Below are positions 26,922 to 35,752 of a DNA stretch of 64,000 bases, one piece after another. The stretch spans positions 153,369 through 217,368 of the forward strand of contig NZ_JBEXMJ010000012.1 in the NCBI RefSeq assembly GCF_040610475.1. Reading direction: 5' to 3'. Under the pieces are notes generated by a model. The model ran no database searches, was not told the origin of the DNA, and saw nothing but the letters and a program-made list of their open reading frames with translations. The translations under genes were made by a program, and so were the position numbers. This stretch comes from Actinopolymorpha sp. NPDC004070 (lineage in GTDB: Bacteria > Actinomycetota > Actinomycetes > Propionibacteriales > Actinopolymorphaceae). The first letter of the stretch is position 1, and each line of letters begins with the position of its first letter.

Positions 26922-28196
26922 ATGAGAACCTTCCGGTTGGCGCGATCACTCTCCCCGGCGGTGCAGGTGCTGCTGGTCAACTCGTTCGGCATCGCGTTCG
27001 GCTTCTTCATTCTCATCCCCTTTCTCGCCACGTACCTTCGCGACGAGCATCACCTCACCGCGGCCGCCGTTGGTGCGATCCTCGGCCTGCGGGTGTTCTG
27101 TCAACAGGGCCTGACTCTGGTCGGTGGTACGGCGGCTGACCGGTTCGGCGCACGGCCGGTGATCATCGTCGGATGCGCGTTGCGTTGTGTGGCGTTCGCC
27201 ATGTTCGCCGTAGTCGACCAGGTGGCAGGACTCGTCGCGGCGTCCATGCTGGTCGGCCTCGCCGGGGCCTTCTTCAGTCCGGCGGCACGGGCCTACATAG
27301 CGGTCGAGGCCGGAGAGCGGCGCCTCGACGCCTTCGCCCTGCAGAACATCGCGAGCACCGTTGGTGCGCTCACCGGCCCGTTGTTGGGCAGTGTGCTGAT
27401 CGCGGTGGACTTCCGGTGGACGGCCGGAGTCTCGGCGGGCATCTTCGCCGTCCTCACCGTCTGGCAGTGTTTCGCGCTGCCGTACCGCCCGGTCGAACCA
27501 CTCACCACCAGAGCGCTGGGCGTCGCGGTGCGCGACGCCCTGCGTAACCGCTCGTTCCTCGGTTTCGCCGTGGCGACGTCCGTACTCTTCCTGCTGTACA
27601 ACCAGTTCTATCTGTCGCTTCCGCTCGAGGCCACCCGCGTCACTGGATGGGCTGGGGCGGCCGGGTGCGTGTTCCTCGTGTCCACGCTCGTGACGCTGGG
27701 AACCCAGCTCCGGATGATCAAGTGGATCCACCGGACCATCGCTCCGGGGGTGGCGATCGTCGGCGGTCTCGTCGCCGTCGCGGCGTCGTTCGTCCCGTTG
27801 GCGTGGAGTACGACGTCGGCGCCGGCGGACGACTCGGGCGCCGTATCCACAGGCTGGGCCGTAGGCATCGTCGTAGCGGCGCTGCCTGTACTGGTGGCGA
27901 CACTTCTGTTGACGTTGGGTCTCGACGTCGCGCAGCCTTACGCGCTCGACCTCGTGAGTGGTTTCGCGCCGACGGGCCTCACCGGGACCTACATCGGGCT
28001 CGCGACGACCGCGGCGGGGATCACCACCGCGCTCGGCAACACTGCCGTCGGGTATGCCGACGACCTCGGCCGGCAGTGGTCGACGCCCTGGATCAGCCCT
28101 GTCATGTTGGGAACCCTCGCGGTCGGGGCTGCGGTGACCGTCGCGGTGTTGCAGCGACGGGGACGGCTCGACCTCGATCCACCGGCTTCGACCTGA
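26922..28196 (+). CDS. MFS transporter
   Basis: 424 aa with about 12 membrane helices. The loop after helix 2 reads GGTAADRFGARPVIIVG, the MFS motif A (GxxxDRxGxRxxI). Drug- or solute-efflux type; substrate not deducible. The ATG at 26922 puts helix 1 at residues 10-35; the frame is open further upstream. Single gene. Confidence 0.85.
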   Translation: MRTFRLARSLSPAVQVLLVNSFGIAFGFFILIPFLATYLRDEHHLTAAAVGAILGLRVFCQQGLTLVGGTAADRFGARPVIIVGCALRCVAFAMFAVVDQVAGLVAASMLVGLAGAFFSPAARAYIAVEAGERRLDAFALQNIASTVGALTGPLLGSVLIAVDFRWTAGVSAGIFAVLTVWQCFALPYRPVEPLTTRALGVAVRDALRNRSFLGFAVATSVLFLLYNQFYLSLPLEATRVTGWAGAAGCVFLVSTLVTLGTQLRMIKWIHRTIAPGVAIVGGLVAVAASFVPLAWSTTSAPADDSGAVSTGWAVGIVVAALPVLVATLLLTLGLDVAQPYALDLVSGFAPTGLTGTYIGLATTAAGITTALGNTAVGYADDLGRQWSTPWISPVMLGTLAVGAAVTVAVLQRRGRLDLDPPAST

Positions 28197-28396
28197 CCGT
28201 CCCTTGAAGTGCCGGGTTCAGTCCAGGCGGCAGGTCTGGGCGTTTCAGGTCTAGGCAGACGGGGCGGCGGGACGGTCTCACACTTGCGATGATCATGCTC
28301 GGCTGGTGGCCTATCGACCTCGTCCGGGGCTGTTGGCGTCACGACTGGCGTCGGCCTCAGCCGTGCGGTGGCCGGTCGAGGATCGACGGTCGACTC

Positions 28397-29053
28397 CTAT
28401 GCAGTTGCGTGCAGCTCCGCCTCGACGGCTTGGTACAGGTCACTGAGGCCGGCGCCTCGTGCGTGGACGATGCGTCGGACGGGGCTTGGTCCGCGGTGGG
28501 GAAGGCCGAGGTTGGTGCGGCGGCGGCGCGCCCAGGGGTTGTTGAAGCAGCGCGGCTTCTGCAGAGGGTCCTGGGCGTCTTTGAGGAGTCCGAGGAGGAT
28601 GTGTTCGGGCGTCATCTGCGGGTGGCCGAGCCGCCGTCGCTCCTCGCCGGCGAACTGGAAAGCTCGTTTGATCAGGAGTGGTTTGCCGGTGAGTCCGTGC
28701 CAGCCGGTTCGACGCGATGCGCGGCGGGTTGCTCGTTCCATGGCGTCGGCGCCGAAAGCTGCCTCCATGTGGTGGCGTACAGCGTCCAGGTCGACGCCGA
28801 GGGTTCGGAGGAGGTCGGCGTCGTTGCGCCATGGCGGCGGCAGGATGCCTTCGTCGACCAGGCGGTCGAGCTCGCTGCGGATGGAGGCGACGTCGAGCCC
28901 GTGTCTGATCAGCACGTCGGCGGCGTGTGCCGGGTAGGTGGCGAGGGCGGCCAGGATGTGCTCGCAGCCCACGTAGCTGTGCCGCATCCGGTCCGATTCC
29001 TGGTTCGCCAGTTCCATGATCTGGCGGGCCGGCTGGGGCCCGTGGTCGAGCAT
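28397..29053 (-). CDS. Clp N-domain (ClpR-like) protein
   Basis: 218 aa with two Clp N-terminal repeats: ARQIMELANQESDRMRHSYVGCEHILAALA near the start and KRAFQFAGEERRRLGHPQMTPEHILLGLLKD around residues 125-160. No AAA+ ATPase follows, so it could act as a substrate or adaptor module. The C-terminus (RRRTNLGLPHRG...) is basic. Starts 6 bases after the HTH gene stop; the two form an operon under twin palindromes. Confidence 0.8.
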   Translation of the reverse strand: MLDHGPQPARQIMELANQESDRMRHSYVGCEHILAALATYPAHAADVLIRHGLDVASIRSELDRLVDEGILPPPWRNDADLLRTLGVDLDAVRHHMEAAFGADAMERATRRASRRTGWHGLTGKPLLIKRAFQFAGEERRRLGHPQMTPEHILLGLLKDAQDPLQKPRCFNNPWARRRRTNLGLPHRGPSPVRRIVHARGAGLSDLYQAVEAELHATA

Positions 29054-29059
29054 GGTGGC

Positions 29060-29305
29060 CTACTTCCCGCGTCCGAACAGCCGGCCGCTGGCGTACTTCT
29101 GGTGCACGGCCTGCTTGGTGACGCCGAGTTGCTCGGCGATGGTCTTCCAGGTCCAGCCCTTGGTTCGGGCATTGTCGACCTGGAGCGCCTCGAGCACGTC
29201 GACAAGCCCGCGGAGCGCCGCGACGGCGGCGAGACCGACTTCTGGATCCTGGCTGCGCGTCGCGTCCGCCAACTTGGTCACCTCGCTCGGAAGGACCTCC
29301 GCCAT
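29060..29305 (-). CDS. Small HTH regulator paired with the Clp_N protein
   Basis: 81 aa. A helical N-terminal half (LADATRSQDPEVGLAAVAALRGLVDVLEALQVDNARTKG) leads to an HTH, WTWKTIAEQLGVTKQAVHQKYASGRLFGRGK. The ATG at 29305 is preferred; a TTG at 29341 would place one palindrome inside the gene. First gene of the operon; the two upstream palindromes suggest autoregulation. In this family such proteins are often encoded with Clp_N genes. Confidence 0.8.
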   Translation of the reverse strand: MAEVLPSEVTKLADATRSQDPEVGLAAVAALRGLVDVLEALQVDNARTKGWTWKTIAEQLGVTKQAVHQKYASGRLFGRGK

Positions 29306-29309
29306 GGCA

Positions 29310-29325
29310 GTCAACCTAGCTTGAC
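29310..29325. promoter_or_regulatory. Palindromic operator, proximal copy
   Basis: GTCAACCTAGCTTGAC is an imperfect palindrome with GTCAA/TTGAC arms, ending 4 bases before the HTH gene start. It differs from the distal copy in one base only. Confidence 0.6.
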
Positions 29326-29336
29326 TCCGCTCGCCG

Positions 29337-29352
29337 GTCAACGTAGCTTGAC
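29337..29352. promoter_or_regulatory. Palindromic operator, distal copy
   Basis: GTCAACGTAGCTTGAC repeats the proximal site with one change and lies 27 bases away, between two and three helical turns. Two such sites in front of an HTH gene suggest cooperative autoregulation. Confidence 0.6.
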
Positions 29353-29616
29353 CTGCTTGGCTGGTGGTCTACGCCAAGGCGACGGACTCGTAGGTAGGAA
29401 TGACCAGGACGTCAAGGTTCGCGCGCTTTGAACGCCGCTGCCGAGGGACCCTTCTCGGTCGTGGATTCGAAATCCCATGCCCGCTGCCCTGAACTGCCTC
29501 TTAGTCTGTCTGACCCGCGAAAACGCCATCCCGAGACACTTTCTGGATCATGCTCAGTGGGTGTCCTGTGGCCCGGCGAAGCTCGGCAGAACTCGCTCGA
29601 GGGACTCGACCGGCCG

Positions 29617-29871
29617 CTACTGGTCTGGACTGTTTTCGTCGGGTTCGTCGGCGTTGGCTTGGCGGTGGCCGTCGGCCGGCCAGACGTGCGCGCCGGCGCC
29701 CTGGTCGTGGTGATCGGGACCGAGGTATCCCAGCTCCTCGAGTCGCCGGTCCGCCTCGGTGAGAAGGCGGTGAGCTTGCGCCATCACCGCACGGTCGATC
29801 TCGGACAGGCAGATGTCGTCAGTGACCTGTTCATGGCGCCGATTATCGGCACCATGATTTTCTTGTGGCAT
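29617..29871 (-). CDS. Small His/Asp-rich protein, paralogue A
   Basis: 84 aa: an N-terminal MPQENHGADNRR, a helical DRAVMAQAHRLLTEADRRLEELGY and a polar C-terminus HVWPADGHRQANADEPDE. The protein at 62038-62298 shares all three blocks, including an identical HVWPADGHRQA stretch, so this is a real protein family and not a chance frame. No Shine-Dalgarno is present; CAGAGCCCCCCAAA just before ATG is conserved in both copies. Function unknown. Confidence 0.7.
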   Translation of the reverse strand: MPQENHGADNRRHEQVTDDICLSEIDRAVMAQAHRLLTEADRRLEELGYLGPDHHDQGAGAHVWPADGHRQANADEPDENSPDQ

Positions 29872-29966
29872 ATTTGGGGGGCTCTGTTCCAGTATTCACG
29901 GACCGAACTGATGACCCACGACTCTACGCGCACTGTTCGGTCACCGCATTTGCTGCTGAAGAAGCC
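29872..29966 (-). repeat. Conserved leader of paralogue A
   Basis: About 95 bases upstream of the start match 62299-62394 upstream of paralogue B. Strictly shared blocks, read on the minus strand, are GGCTTCTTCAGCAGCAAATG at the far end, CGCGTAGA with a TANNNT-like -10 in the middle, and ACAGAGCCCCCCAAA at the start codon. Confidence 0.65.
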
Positions 29967-30096
29967 GCTCGACTCGCGGTGTGAATATCCCCGGCACCTG
30001 CACCGTCGAGGACACTCGCTCTGACGGGTCGGATTGGGCCTCATGGATCGCCCCTCGGGGTGCAGGGCTCTGTCGCTCGGGCGTAGCGTCGCCTTC

Positions 30097-31200
30097 ATGG
30101 CGAAGGGCCAGCCCTCTCGTCGTCGCCATGTGGAGACCGTGTTGGCGATCGTTGTGACCACGGCGGCCTATCTGCTGGCGGCGCAGCCCGGTCTGCTCAA
30201 AGAGCTCGGCGAGCCGGGCATGGCGAGTCTGGTCTGGCCAGCAAGCGGAGTTGCCCTGGCGGCAATTCTGATCTTCGGGCTGAAGGCGTGGCCCGGAGTC
30301 GCATTGGGGGCGTTCGCGGCTACCTGGGCGGCATTCAACCGGCCGCCCCTGGTCGCGCTGGGAATAGCGGTCGAGGCCACGGTTGGGGCCGTGCTTGCGT
30401 ACGTTCTGCTACGTCGGGCGGGGTTTAAGAACGATCTTGGCCGGGTGCGAGACGCAGTGGCATTGGTGGTGTGTGGCGCGGGGGTCGGCATGGTGACCGA
30501 CGCGGCCATCCGCAGCGGCGTCCTGGTGCTGGCCGGCATCGCGCCGGCCCGTGAGTACGGCGCGCTGATGCTTCATAGTTGGCTCGGGTCCGGACTCGGA
30601 GTCTTGGTTGTCACGCCGTTCCTACTCGTGCTCCGCAGAATCTCGCTGCGTCGGACCCCTCTTGACGTGTGGCGCCTGGTGGAGGCCGTCGGGCTGTTTG
30701 TGTGCACGCTGGGGGTGAGTTGGTGGGTGATCGCGGGAGGCAAAAGCGGGAATGAGCTGTTCCTTGTCTTCCCGCTTCTGATCTGGGCGGCGTGGAGGTT
30801 CCAGCTTGAGGGCGCCGCACCCTGTGTCGTGGTTGTTTCTTTTGTCACCGTGTCCGCGACGGTGAGGGGTCTTGGTCCGTTCAGCGGGACCGACCCACAA
30901 ACGGCTCTCATCCATGCCCAGACGTTCGTCGCCGCAACAACCCTTGCCACCCTCTTCCTCGCCGTCGCGGTGACTGAACGCAACGATGCCCGCGACGAGT
31001 TGGACCGAACCGCTCGCGAGCTCGTGAGAGCAGTGAATATCCTCGGCGAGCGCCTCCGACCAGACAAGGCCTCCAGCGCCGAGCGGGTTCAAGCCACGCC
31101 GCAACCCCTCAATCCGCGCATTCGCCAACGCCCCTACTCCACCGACGATGACACCCGCGCCGTCCGCACCGAACGTATCCAGGGCCCGCCGGATGACTGA
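30097..31200 (+). CDS. MASE1-domain membrane protein without output domain
   Basis: 367 aa. Eight or so membrane helices with the MASE1 signatures LVWPASGVALAAILIFGLKAWPGVALGAF and FPLLIWAAWRFQLEGAAPCVVVVSFVTV. In sensor proteins MASE1 is followed by GGDEF, PAS or kinase domains; here only a short helix (ERNDARDELDRTARELVRAVNILGER) and a basic disordered tail remain. Starts at ATG 30097 without a clear ribosome site. Confidence 0.75.
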   Translation: MAKGQPSRRRHVETVLAIVVTTAAYLLAAQPGLLKELGEPGMASLVWPASGVALAAILIFGLKAWPGVALGAFAATWAAFNRPPLVALGIAVEATVGAVLAYVLLRRAGFKNDLGRVRDAVALVVCGAGVGMVTDAAIRSGVLVLAGIAPAREYGALMLHSWLGSGLGVLVVTPFLLVLRRISLRRTPLDVWRLVEAVGLFVCTLGVSWWVIAGGKSGNELFLVFPLLIWAAWRFQLEGAAPCVVVVSFVTVSATVRGLGPFSGTDPQTALIHAQTFVAATTLATLFLAVAVTERNDARDELDRTARELVRAVNILGERLRPDKASSAERVQATPQPLNPRIRQRPYSTDDDTRAVRTERIQGPPDD

Positions 31201-31301
31201 GTGGGCCAGCGGGAAGGGGCGGGGTCGCTTGAAGGGGGTGGGCGCAGCCAGACGCAGAATTTCAGCCTTCTGTAGCACAGTGAGGTGTGGCTGCATTGTC
31301 C

Positions 31302-32225
31302 TCAGTAGCCGAGCCTTCGGCGGGTCGGAGCGGTTATCAGCGATACGAGGGTGCGGTCACGGTAGCGAAGATCCGTCTGCCAGGAAGTGTCCTCACGTAT
31401 GGTCAGATGGTCCATGGTCCACAGTTGCGGATGGCCAGAGACCGCATGGGTCGGGGAGAGCGCAGCACTACGATCCGGGCCCATCGGAAGGTCGCCAGGT
31501 AGGTCCGCGAACTTGGAGATCTGGGCGAGGGTCTCCCACGGTTGAGTCGCGAAGTCTTCGTATTTTACGCGGAGGGTTGGCACACCGCGGCGAGCCAGGG
31601 CTATCAGAGCTACATTTTCTGCGTTCCACTGAACGGCCGCGCGGCCTGGTGAGTAGCGGGCCATCTCGTGTTCCTTGCTCGCTACGGTGGCCATCGGGCG
31701 GGGAGATTGTTTGCCCCACGAATATGCGACGGCACGGGGGTCACGGACGACGTGCACCACCCGGAGGTCCTCGCCGTAGCGGTGGCGTAGGCAGCCGGCC
31801 AGGGAGGCGTGCTTGCTGCCGTCCACAACGACGTCACTTCCGCTCACCCGGGCTGTCGCCGAGTAGAGGCGGTCATAGAGCCCTGTGTACCGCTCCACCC
31901 GCGATGCCAGCTCCGCAGGCAGCTCGCGCGATAGCAGTCGTGGAAGGAAACGAAGACGGTCAACTGACTCTTTCAGCTGTAACGCCTCTGCTGCCCGGCC
32001 AGGGGACCAGCCACCGAACGCTTCACAGCCGACGGCCTGCCAGAACTTACAACTCAGGAATGGTTCTCCGCACCCGCAGGCCTCTCCGTCGATCACCATC
32101 CGCTGCCAGAGGTGGACCACCTCACCCACAGAGCAGACCCTGGGAAATTCACCTAAGAGCCGTTCGATCACCGTCGAGCCGGAGCGGCCGATCCCCCCGA
32201 TATAGACCACTCGAAACTTACACAC
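31302..32225 (-). CDS. Sulfotransferase-family protein
   Basis: 307 aa. The PAPS 5'-phosphosulfate loop is IGGIGRSGSTVIERLL near the N-terminus and the 3'-phosphate motif is VVHVVRDPRAVAYSWGK in the middle. Cys-rich GEACGCGEPFLSCKFW is typical of the subgroup with GCG-x-P-x-xxC insertion. GTG start. Base composition is visibly less GC-rich than its neighbours, a sign of transfer. Acceptor unknown. Confidence 0.8.
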   Translation of the reverse strand: MCKFRVVYIGGIGRSGSTVIERLLGEFPRVCSVGEVVHLWQRMVIDGEACGCGEPFLSCKFWQAVGCEAFGGWSPGRAAEALQLKESVDRLRFLPRLLSRELPAELASRVERYTGLYDRLYSATARVSGSDVVVDGSKHASLAGCLRHRYGEDLRVVHVVRDPRAVAYSWGKQSPRPMATVASKEHEMARYSPGRAAVQWNAENVALIALARRGVPTLRVKYEDFATQPWETLAQISKFADLPGDLPMGPDRSAALSPTHAVSGHPQLWTMDHLTIREDTSWQTDLRYRDRTLVSLITAPTRRRLGY

Positions 32226-32372
32226 AACGGGGTACCTACCCCGATGTGTCAGTGTTTAGCCCCACCTGCCACAGAACGGGCAACTTCGTGTTGAACGCTG
32301 TGGGTGCCCGCCCTTGGCGGCCATGCGAGCCGGACTTGGGTCCTCTGGGGGTTGTGTTGGTGCAGTGGCCGG

Positions 32373-33023
32373 TCATCGACTTTCTGCAGCTACCCGTAAG
32401 CCAAGGCCAATGAGGACCGTACCGGTAGCGGCTTCCATTCGACGGCGTACGACTGGTCGACGGAACCACGCACCGGCACGACCTACTGCCGCTGCCAGCG
32501 TGAGATACAAGGCGATCTCGATCACGACCTGCAGGAGGGCAAGGAGGGCGGTCGTGGCGAAGAGCGGTCGGTCGGACGGTACGAACTGGGGATAGAAAGC
32601 AATCATGAACGCAGCGGCCTTCGGGTTCGCCAGCATCACCACCGCGCCCTCTCCGACGGCCTTCGACCACCCTCGTGTCGCGCTTGCCGGCAGTTCAATG
32701 TCGAGTTCCGGTGCCGCCCCGGTCTTTCGGCTGCGCAGCACGCCTCGCAACGTCTTCACGCCGAGATACAAGAGGAAGCCCGCACCGATAACGCGGAGGA
32801 CAATGAAGGCGATCTCGGAAGCGGCAACCAAGGCGGCTACGCCGGCTGCCGCGACCAATGCCCACAGGTAGAGTCCGGCTTCCAGGCCCAGCACGGTCGG
32901 CACCGCGCCAGAAAATCCCCGCAAGGCGGCACGACGCAGAATCAGCGCCATCGCTGGGCCTGGTGAGGCCGAGATCAGTACGACGGCGACAATGAAGGTG
33001 GGAAGAGAAGCGACGAGATCCAC
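32373..33023 (-). CDS. LysE/RhtB-family exporter
   Basis: 216 aa, six membrane helices. SASPGPAMALILRRAALRGF is the LysE/RhtB signature in the first loop, and ANPKAAAFMIAFYPQFV the second. Exports amino acids or derivatives; exact substrate unknown. GTG start. Single gene, with a partial copy of the mosaic repeat just upstream. Confidence 0.88.
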   Translation of the reverse strand: MDLVASLPTFIVAVVLISASPGPAMALILRRAALRGFSGAVPTVLGLEAGLYLWALVAAAGVAALVAASEIAFIVLRVIGAGFLLYLGVKTLRGVLRSRKTGAAPELDIELPASATRGWSKAVGEGAVVMLANPKAAAFMIAFYPQFVPSDRPLFATTALLALLQVVIEIALYLTLAAAVGRAGAWFRRPVVRRRMEAATGTVLIGLGLRVAAESR

Positions 33024-33072
33024 GGCGGGATTCTCTCCGTGGCTGCTCTTCGGCGCAACCTAAATCGCTGCA

Positions 33073-33120
33073 CCCACGTTCACCCGTCTCCGCCTGGTTA
33101 CGTCTGCGCAGGTCAGCGCG
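33073..33120 (+). repeat. Mosaic repeat, partial copy 1
   Basis: CCCACGTTCACC then, 17 bases on, TACGTCTGCGCAGGTCAGCG. The same pair of blocks at the same spacing occurs near 35.65, 51.78 and 55.49 kb. This copy lacks the tRNA-like and GAGACC blocks. The rest of 33024-33398 shows no gene I can support. Confidence 0.6.
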
Positions 33121-33398
33121 GTAACCCGCGGGTGTTTTTTTGCGGCGATCCCGGGGCCAGCCATCCCGACCTGCTGAGGGACCTGCACAAGTCATGAGTG
33201 GGCGGCGGAGGAGCTTCGCCTGCGTCACCCCGAGCAGTCGCCGGTCGTCAGCCCTGGACCTGTTGGAAGTAATCGCCAGAACAGGCCTCAAGCGGTGAGC
33301 ACAGGAATACGCGGATTCATCGTCGCTCGGGGGATGGCGATCCTTCGAAGAATCGATGCCGTCGTACACCGAGCGCAACGGCCACAAAGCTGGGTGGC

Positions 33399-34556
33399 TC
33401 ACTCCGGAGATGCGGGCGCGGCCGCCAGGTCGGTGCAGGAGCGAAGGCCGGCGAAGTCCTTCCGCATCTCCTCCGCCTTGTCGCCGCCAGCGAAGTGCGG
33501 CAGCCCGTTCGAACGGATCATGGCCGGTGACCAACGTGCGGCCGTCACCCTACGCCCCTTCATGGTCAAAGTGAGCACGCCGGTGGTCGACGTAGTCGTC
33601 GTGGTCTGGTTCGGCCACACGAAGTTGCCCAGGCCGTAGCCGACGTAGGTCCGGCCCAGCCACCCCGCGCCGAGCAACATGTGCGCGTGGGCGCCGATCA
33701 CGACGTCGGCGCCGGCGTCGGCGAGCCTGCGGGCGAGGTCCTCCTGCTTGCTGGTAGGACACTGGTTCAGCTCCTCGCCCCAGTGCAGGTAGACGACCAC
33801 GACGTCGCTGGTGCGTCGGGCCTGCCTGACCGCGGCGACCAGCCGCTGCGGGTCCACCGCGGACGCGACACCGGCCCGGCCCTCACCGGCGGGGAAGTTG
33901 CGTGACGTCGGATCGTTGACCTGGGTGGCACCGATCACCGCCACCGACGTTCCCTTGATCCTCACCACGTGCGGCCCGAACGCCTGCGCGGCGTCCCGGC
34001 CGATACCGACGACCGCGAGCGGAGCGTCGTCGATCGCCGCGAGCGTGTCCGAAAGCCCGTCCGGCCCGAAGTCGACGCCGTGGTTGTTGCCCATGCTCGC
34101 CACGTCGACTCCGGCCGCCGCGAGCGCCTCGAACGCAGCTGGTGGCGCGCGGAAGGTGAAGTCCTTGTCCTCGGGTTCACCGCGCGTCGTGATGGCTGTC
34201 TCGAGGTTCACGACGGTGAGGTCAGCGGCGGCGAGCTCGGACCGAATTGGCTCCAAGGCGCTCTTGGGATCGTCGAGACGCTGGCGCAGCACGCTCTCCC
34301 ACCGAATGTCGCCCGCGAAGGCGAGCGTGAACGTCGCGTTGTTCTTCGCCTCGTTTTTCGGTGCCACCCGTGCGCGGTCCGACTTGTTTGCCGGACCATT
34401 CGACGGGTCTGGTGTCGAAATTTCTGTCGCGCCCGCCGGAGTGACCTGGGGCGTGGAGGTGGGCGAGGCGGGTTCTTTGCCCGCACTGCCACACGCCGAC
34501 GCGCAACACGCCATTGCGAGGACGAGCAGCAGAACACTTTTGAATACTCGCGGCAT
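33399..34556 (-). CDS. CapA-family (PgsA-like) lipoprotein
   Basis: 385 aa. A lipoprotein signal (LLLVLAMACCASACG) is followed by a Thr/Pro-rich linker and the CapA metallophosphoesterase-like domain: LAFAGDIRW, TVVNLETAITT, SMGNNHGVDFG, VVVYLHWGEELN and GAHAHMLLGAGW. These are the metal-binding motifs of the family, linked to poly-gamma-glutamate or cell-envelope work. ATG start. About 380 bases upstream (34557-34935) hold nothing I can assign. Confidence 0.85.
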   Translation of the reverse strand: MPRVFKSVLLLVLAMACCASACGSAGKEPASPTSTPQVTPAGATEISTPDPSNGPANKSDRARVAPKNEAKNNATFTLAFAGDIRWESVLRQRLDDPKSALEPIRSELAAADLTVVNLETAITTRGEPEDKDFTFRAPPAAFEALAAAGVDVASMGNNHGVDFGPDGLSDTLAAIDDAPLAVVGIGRDAAQAFGPHVVRIKGTSVAVIGATQVNDPTSRNFPAGEGRAGVASAVDPQRLVAAVRQARRTSDVVVVYLHWGEELNQCPTSKQEDLARRLADAGADVVIGAHAHMLLGAGWLGRTYVGYGLGNFVWPNQTTTTTSTTGVLTLTMKGRRVTAARWSPAMIRSNGLPHFAGGDKAEEMRKDFAGLRSCTDLAAAPASPE

Positions 34557-34935
34557 ACCGCCAAACTAGCGGCGAGGGATGCACCGATCAGGAGTATCCG
34601 CCGCAGTTGGATTTGCGCTCGACCCAAATAGAAGCGGGCGGATCGGCGTCCCGAAATGCCGCTCGCCAGAAAATGCGTCTCGCCATACTGCAGTGACGAA
34701 TCCGTGCGCAGGAGATGTGTCTGAGGGAAAAGTCGTCCCCCGGTGCCCGAACGGCCGCCTGTGCTACCAGGTCAGCGCTGCCACGTCGGTCGGTAGTTCA
34801 TGCGGGCGCATCGGCACCCCCATGTCGAATCGAAAGTCGAGCGGCGAACCTCCCTTGAGCGTGTCGATCCCGCCGCCCACCGCTCATCATCGACCGTCCC
34901 CTGACAGCAGATGCCCGGTGTTGAATTGGGCCAGG

Positions 34936-35158
34936 TTAATGGCAGGCTTCGCCTGGGCGGATCCGGAAGATCGCTGAGCGGATCTCTTCGTTGATCTCGT
35001 CCAGGCCTTGGATGGTCCCGGTGAGGGCCTGTTGCACCCGCTGGTCCTGGCACTTGCCGTGGGGCGGTCTTCAGGCGGAGGCCGGCGTCGAACAGGTGTT
35101 GCAGCACGACGTCGTTGATGGCGCGTGCGATCCGGTTGCGCCAGACTCCATCCGCGCG
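34936..35158 (-). pseudogene. Remnant of a GAF/HisKA_3 sensor kinase
   Basis: Read on the minus strand, two frames join to RIARAINDVVLQHLFDAGLRLK and then QQALTGTIQGLDEINEEIRSAIFRIR followed by a stop, the dimerisation region of DevS/NarL-type kinases. A frameshift lies near 35042. The phospho-acceptor His of LHD is replaced by Asn (IND). GAF and ATPase domains are absent. Confidence 0.65.
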
Positions 35159-35200
35159 GCTTGACCCGACGCAACCGCCGAGGACCTAAGCTGCATCGAC

Positions 35201-35428
35201 ATGGCAGAGGTTGTCCTACGTGTCCGTTTCACCGGTGGCGGCGAGCACATCGACTTTACCTACGACGAGCCTCACATCGCCGAGGTTGATCAAGTCATCG
35301 AACACGTCATCACACAACTGGCGCAGGATTCCGGAGTGCTTCGCACAAGGCATGGAGACCGGCTCGTCGTGCTGTACGGCCGCGGCGTGGCCGCCCTCGA
35401 AGTGACTCCGCGCGGTGCGGTGCTGTGA
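35201..35428 (+). CDS. Conserved hypothetical 75-aa protein
   Basis: 75 aa starting MAEVVLRVRFTGGG and ending GDRLVVLYGRGVAALEVTPRGAVL; a small alternating strand/helix protein with no Cys and an acidic middle. It looks like a genuine coding frame (GC-rich third positions), flanked on both sides by decayed genes. No function recognised. Confidence 0.55.
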   Translation: MAEVVLRVRFTGGGEHIDFTYDEPHIAEVDQVIEHVITQLAQDSGVLRTRHGDRLVVLYGRGVAALEVTPRGAVL

Positions 35429-35429
35429 C

Positions 35430-35634
35430 GAGCACCAGCCTGAAGTTGCCGGACCGCAGTGACGCTTCGAGCGTCGCGTAGAACTCTTCCTTGTCCAGTG
35501 TCTCGGCCTGGACTACCTCGCGTACCACCTCGAAGGGGCTGCGGCCTTCGAGCGAGACCGTCCCAGTGTCCTGTGCTCCAGTTGCTCCACGGACATGCGG
35601 TGGAGCGTGGCCGCGTATGCCAGGATCTGCGCCA
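35430..35634 (-). pseudogene. 3' fragment of a PD-(D/E)XK nuclease-like gene
   Basis: Minus-strand frames give AQILAYAATLHRMSVEQLE and, after a frameshift, SPFEVVREVVQAE plus EEFYATLEASLRSGNFRLVLV. These fit the C-terminal half of a restriction-endonuclease-like protein whose preceding part (SEPRRAVVAQILAYAA) is found at 55692-55772; the two fragments share 26 identical bases. Ends abruptly at the mosaic repeat. Confidence 0.6.
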
Positions 35635-35752
35635 GGGCCACGGATCCACGTTCACCTGCATCCGCCCGGATACGTCTGCGCAGGTCAGTGCGGTCCGTGG
35701 CCGTAGCCGATCATGAGCGAACGTAGGCGAATGAGACCACGTCCGAGACCAC
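35635..35752 (+). repeat. Mosaic repeat, copy 2 (right part)
   Basis: Begins AGGGCCACGGATCCACGTTC, then TACGTCTGCGCAGGTCAGTG, GCGAACGTAGGCGAA and ends TGAGACCACGTCCGAGACCAC (35732-35752, one base over the shared 20-mer). The tRNA-like left part is replaced by the nuclease fragment at AGGGCC. 35753-36017 has no gene I can support. Confidence 0.7.

Noticed and set aside
28289..29431. 380-codon plus-strand frame over the HTH/Clp_N genes
   Set aside because: No motif; it is opposite two recognised genes with operator sites.
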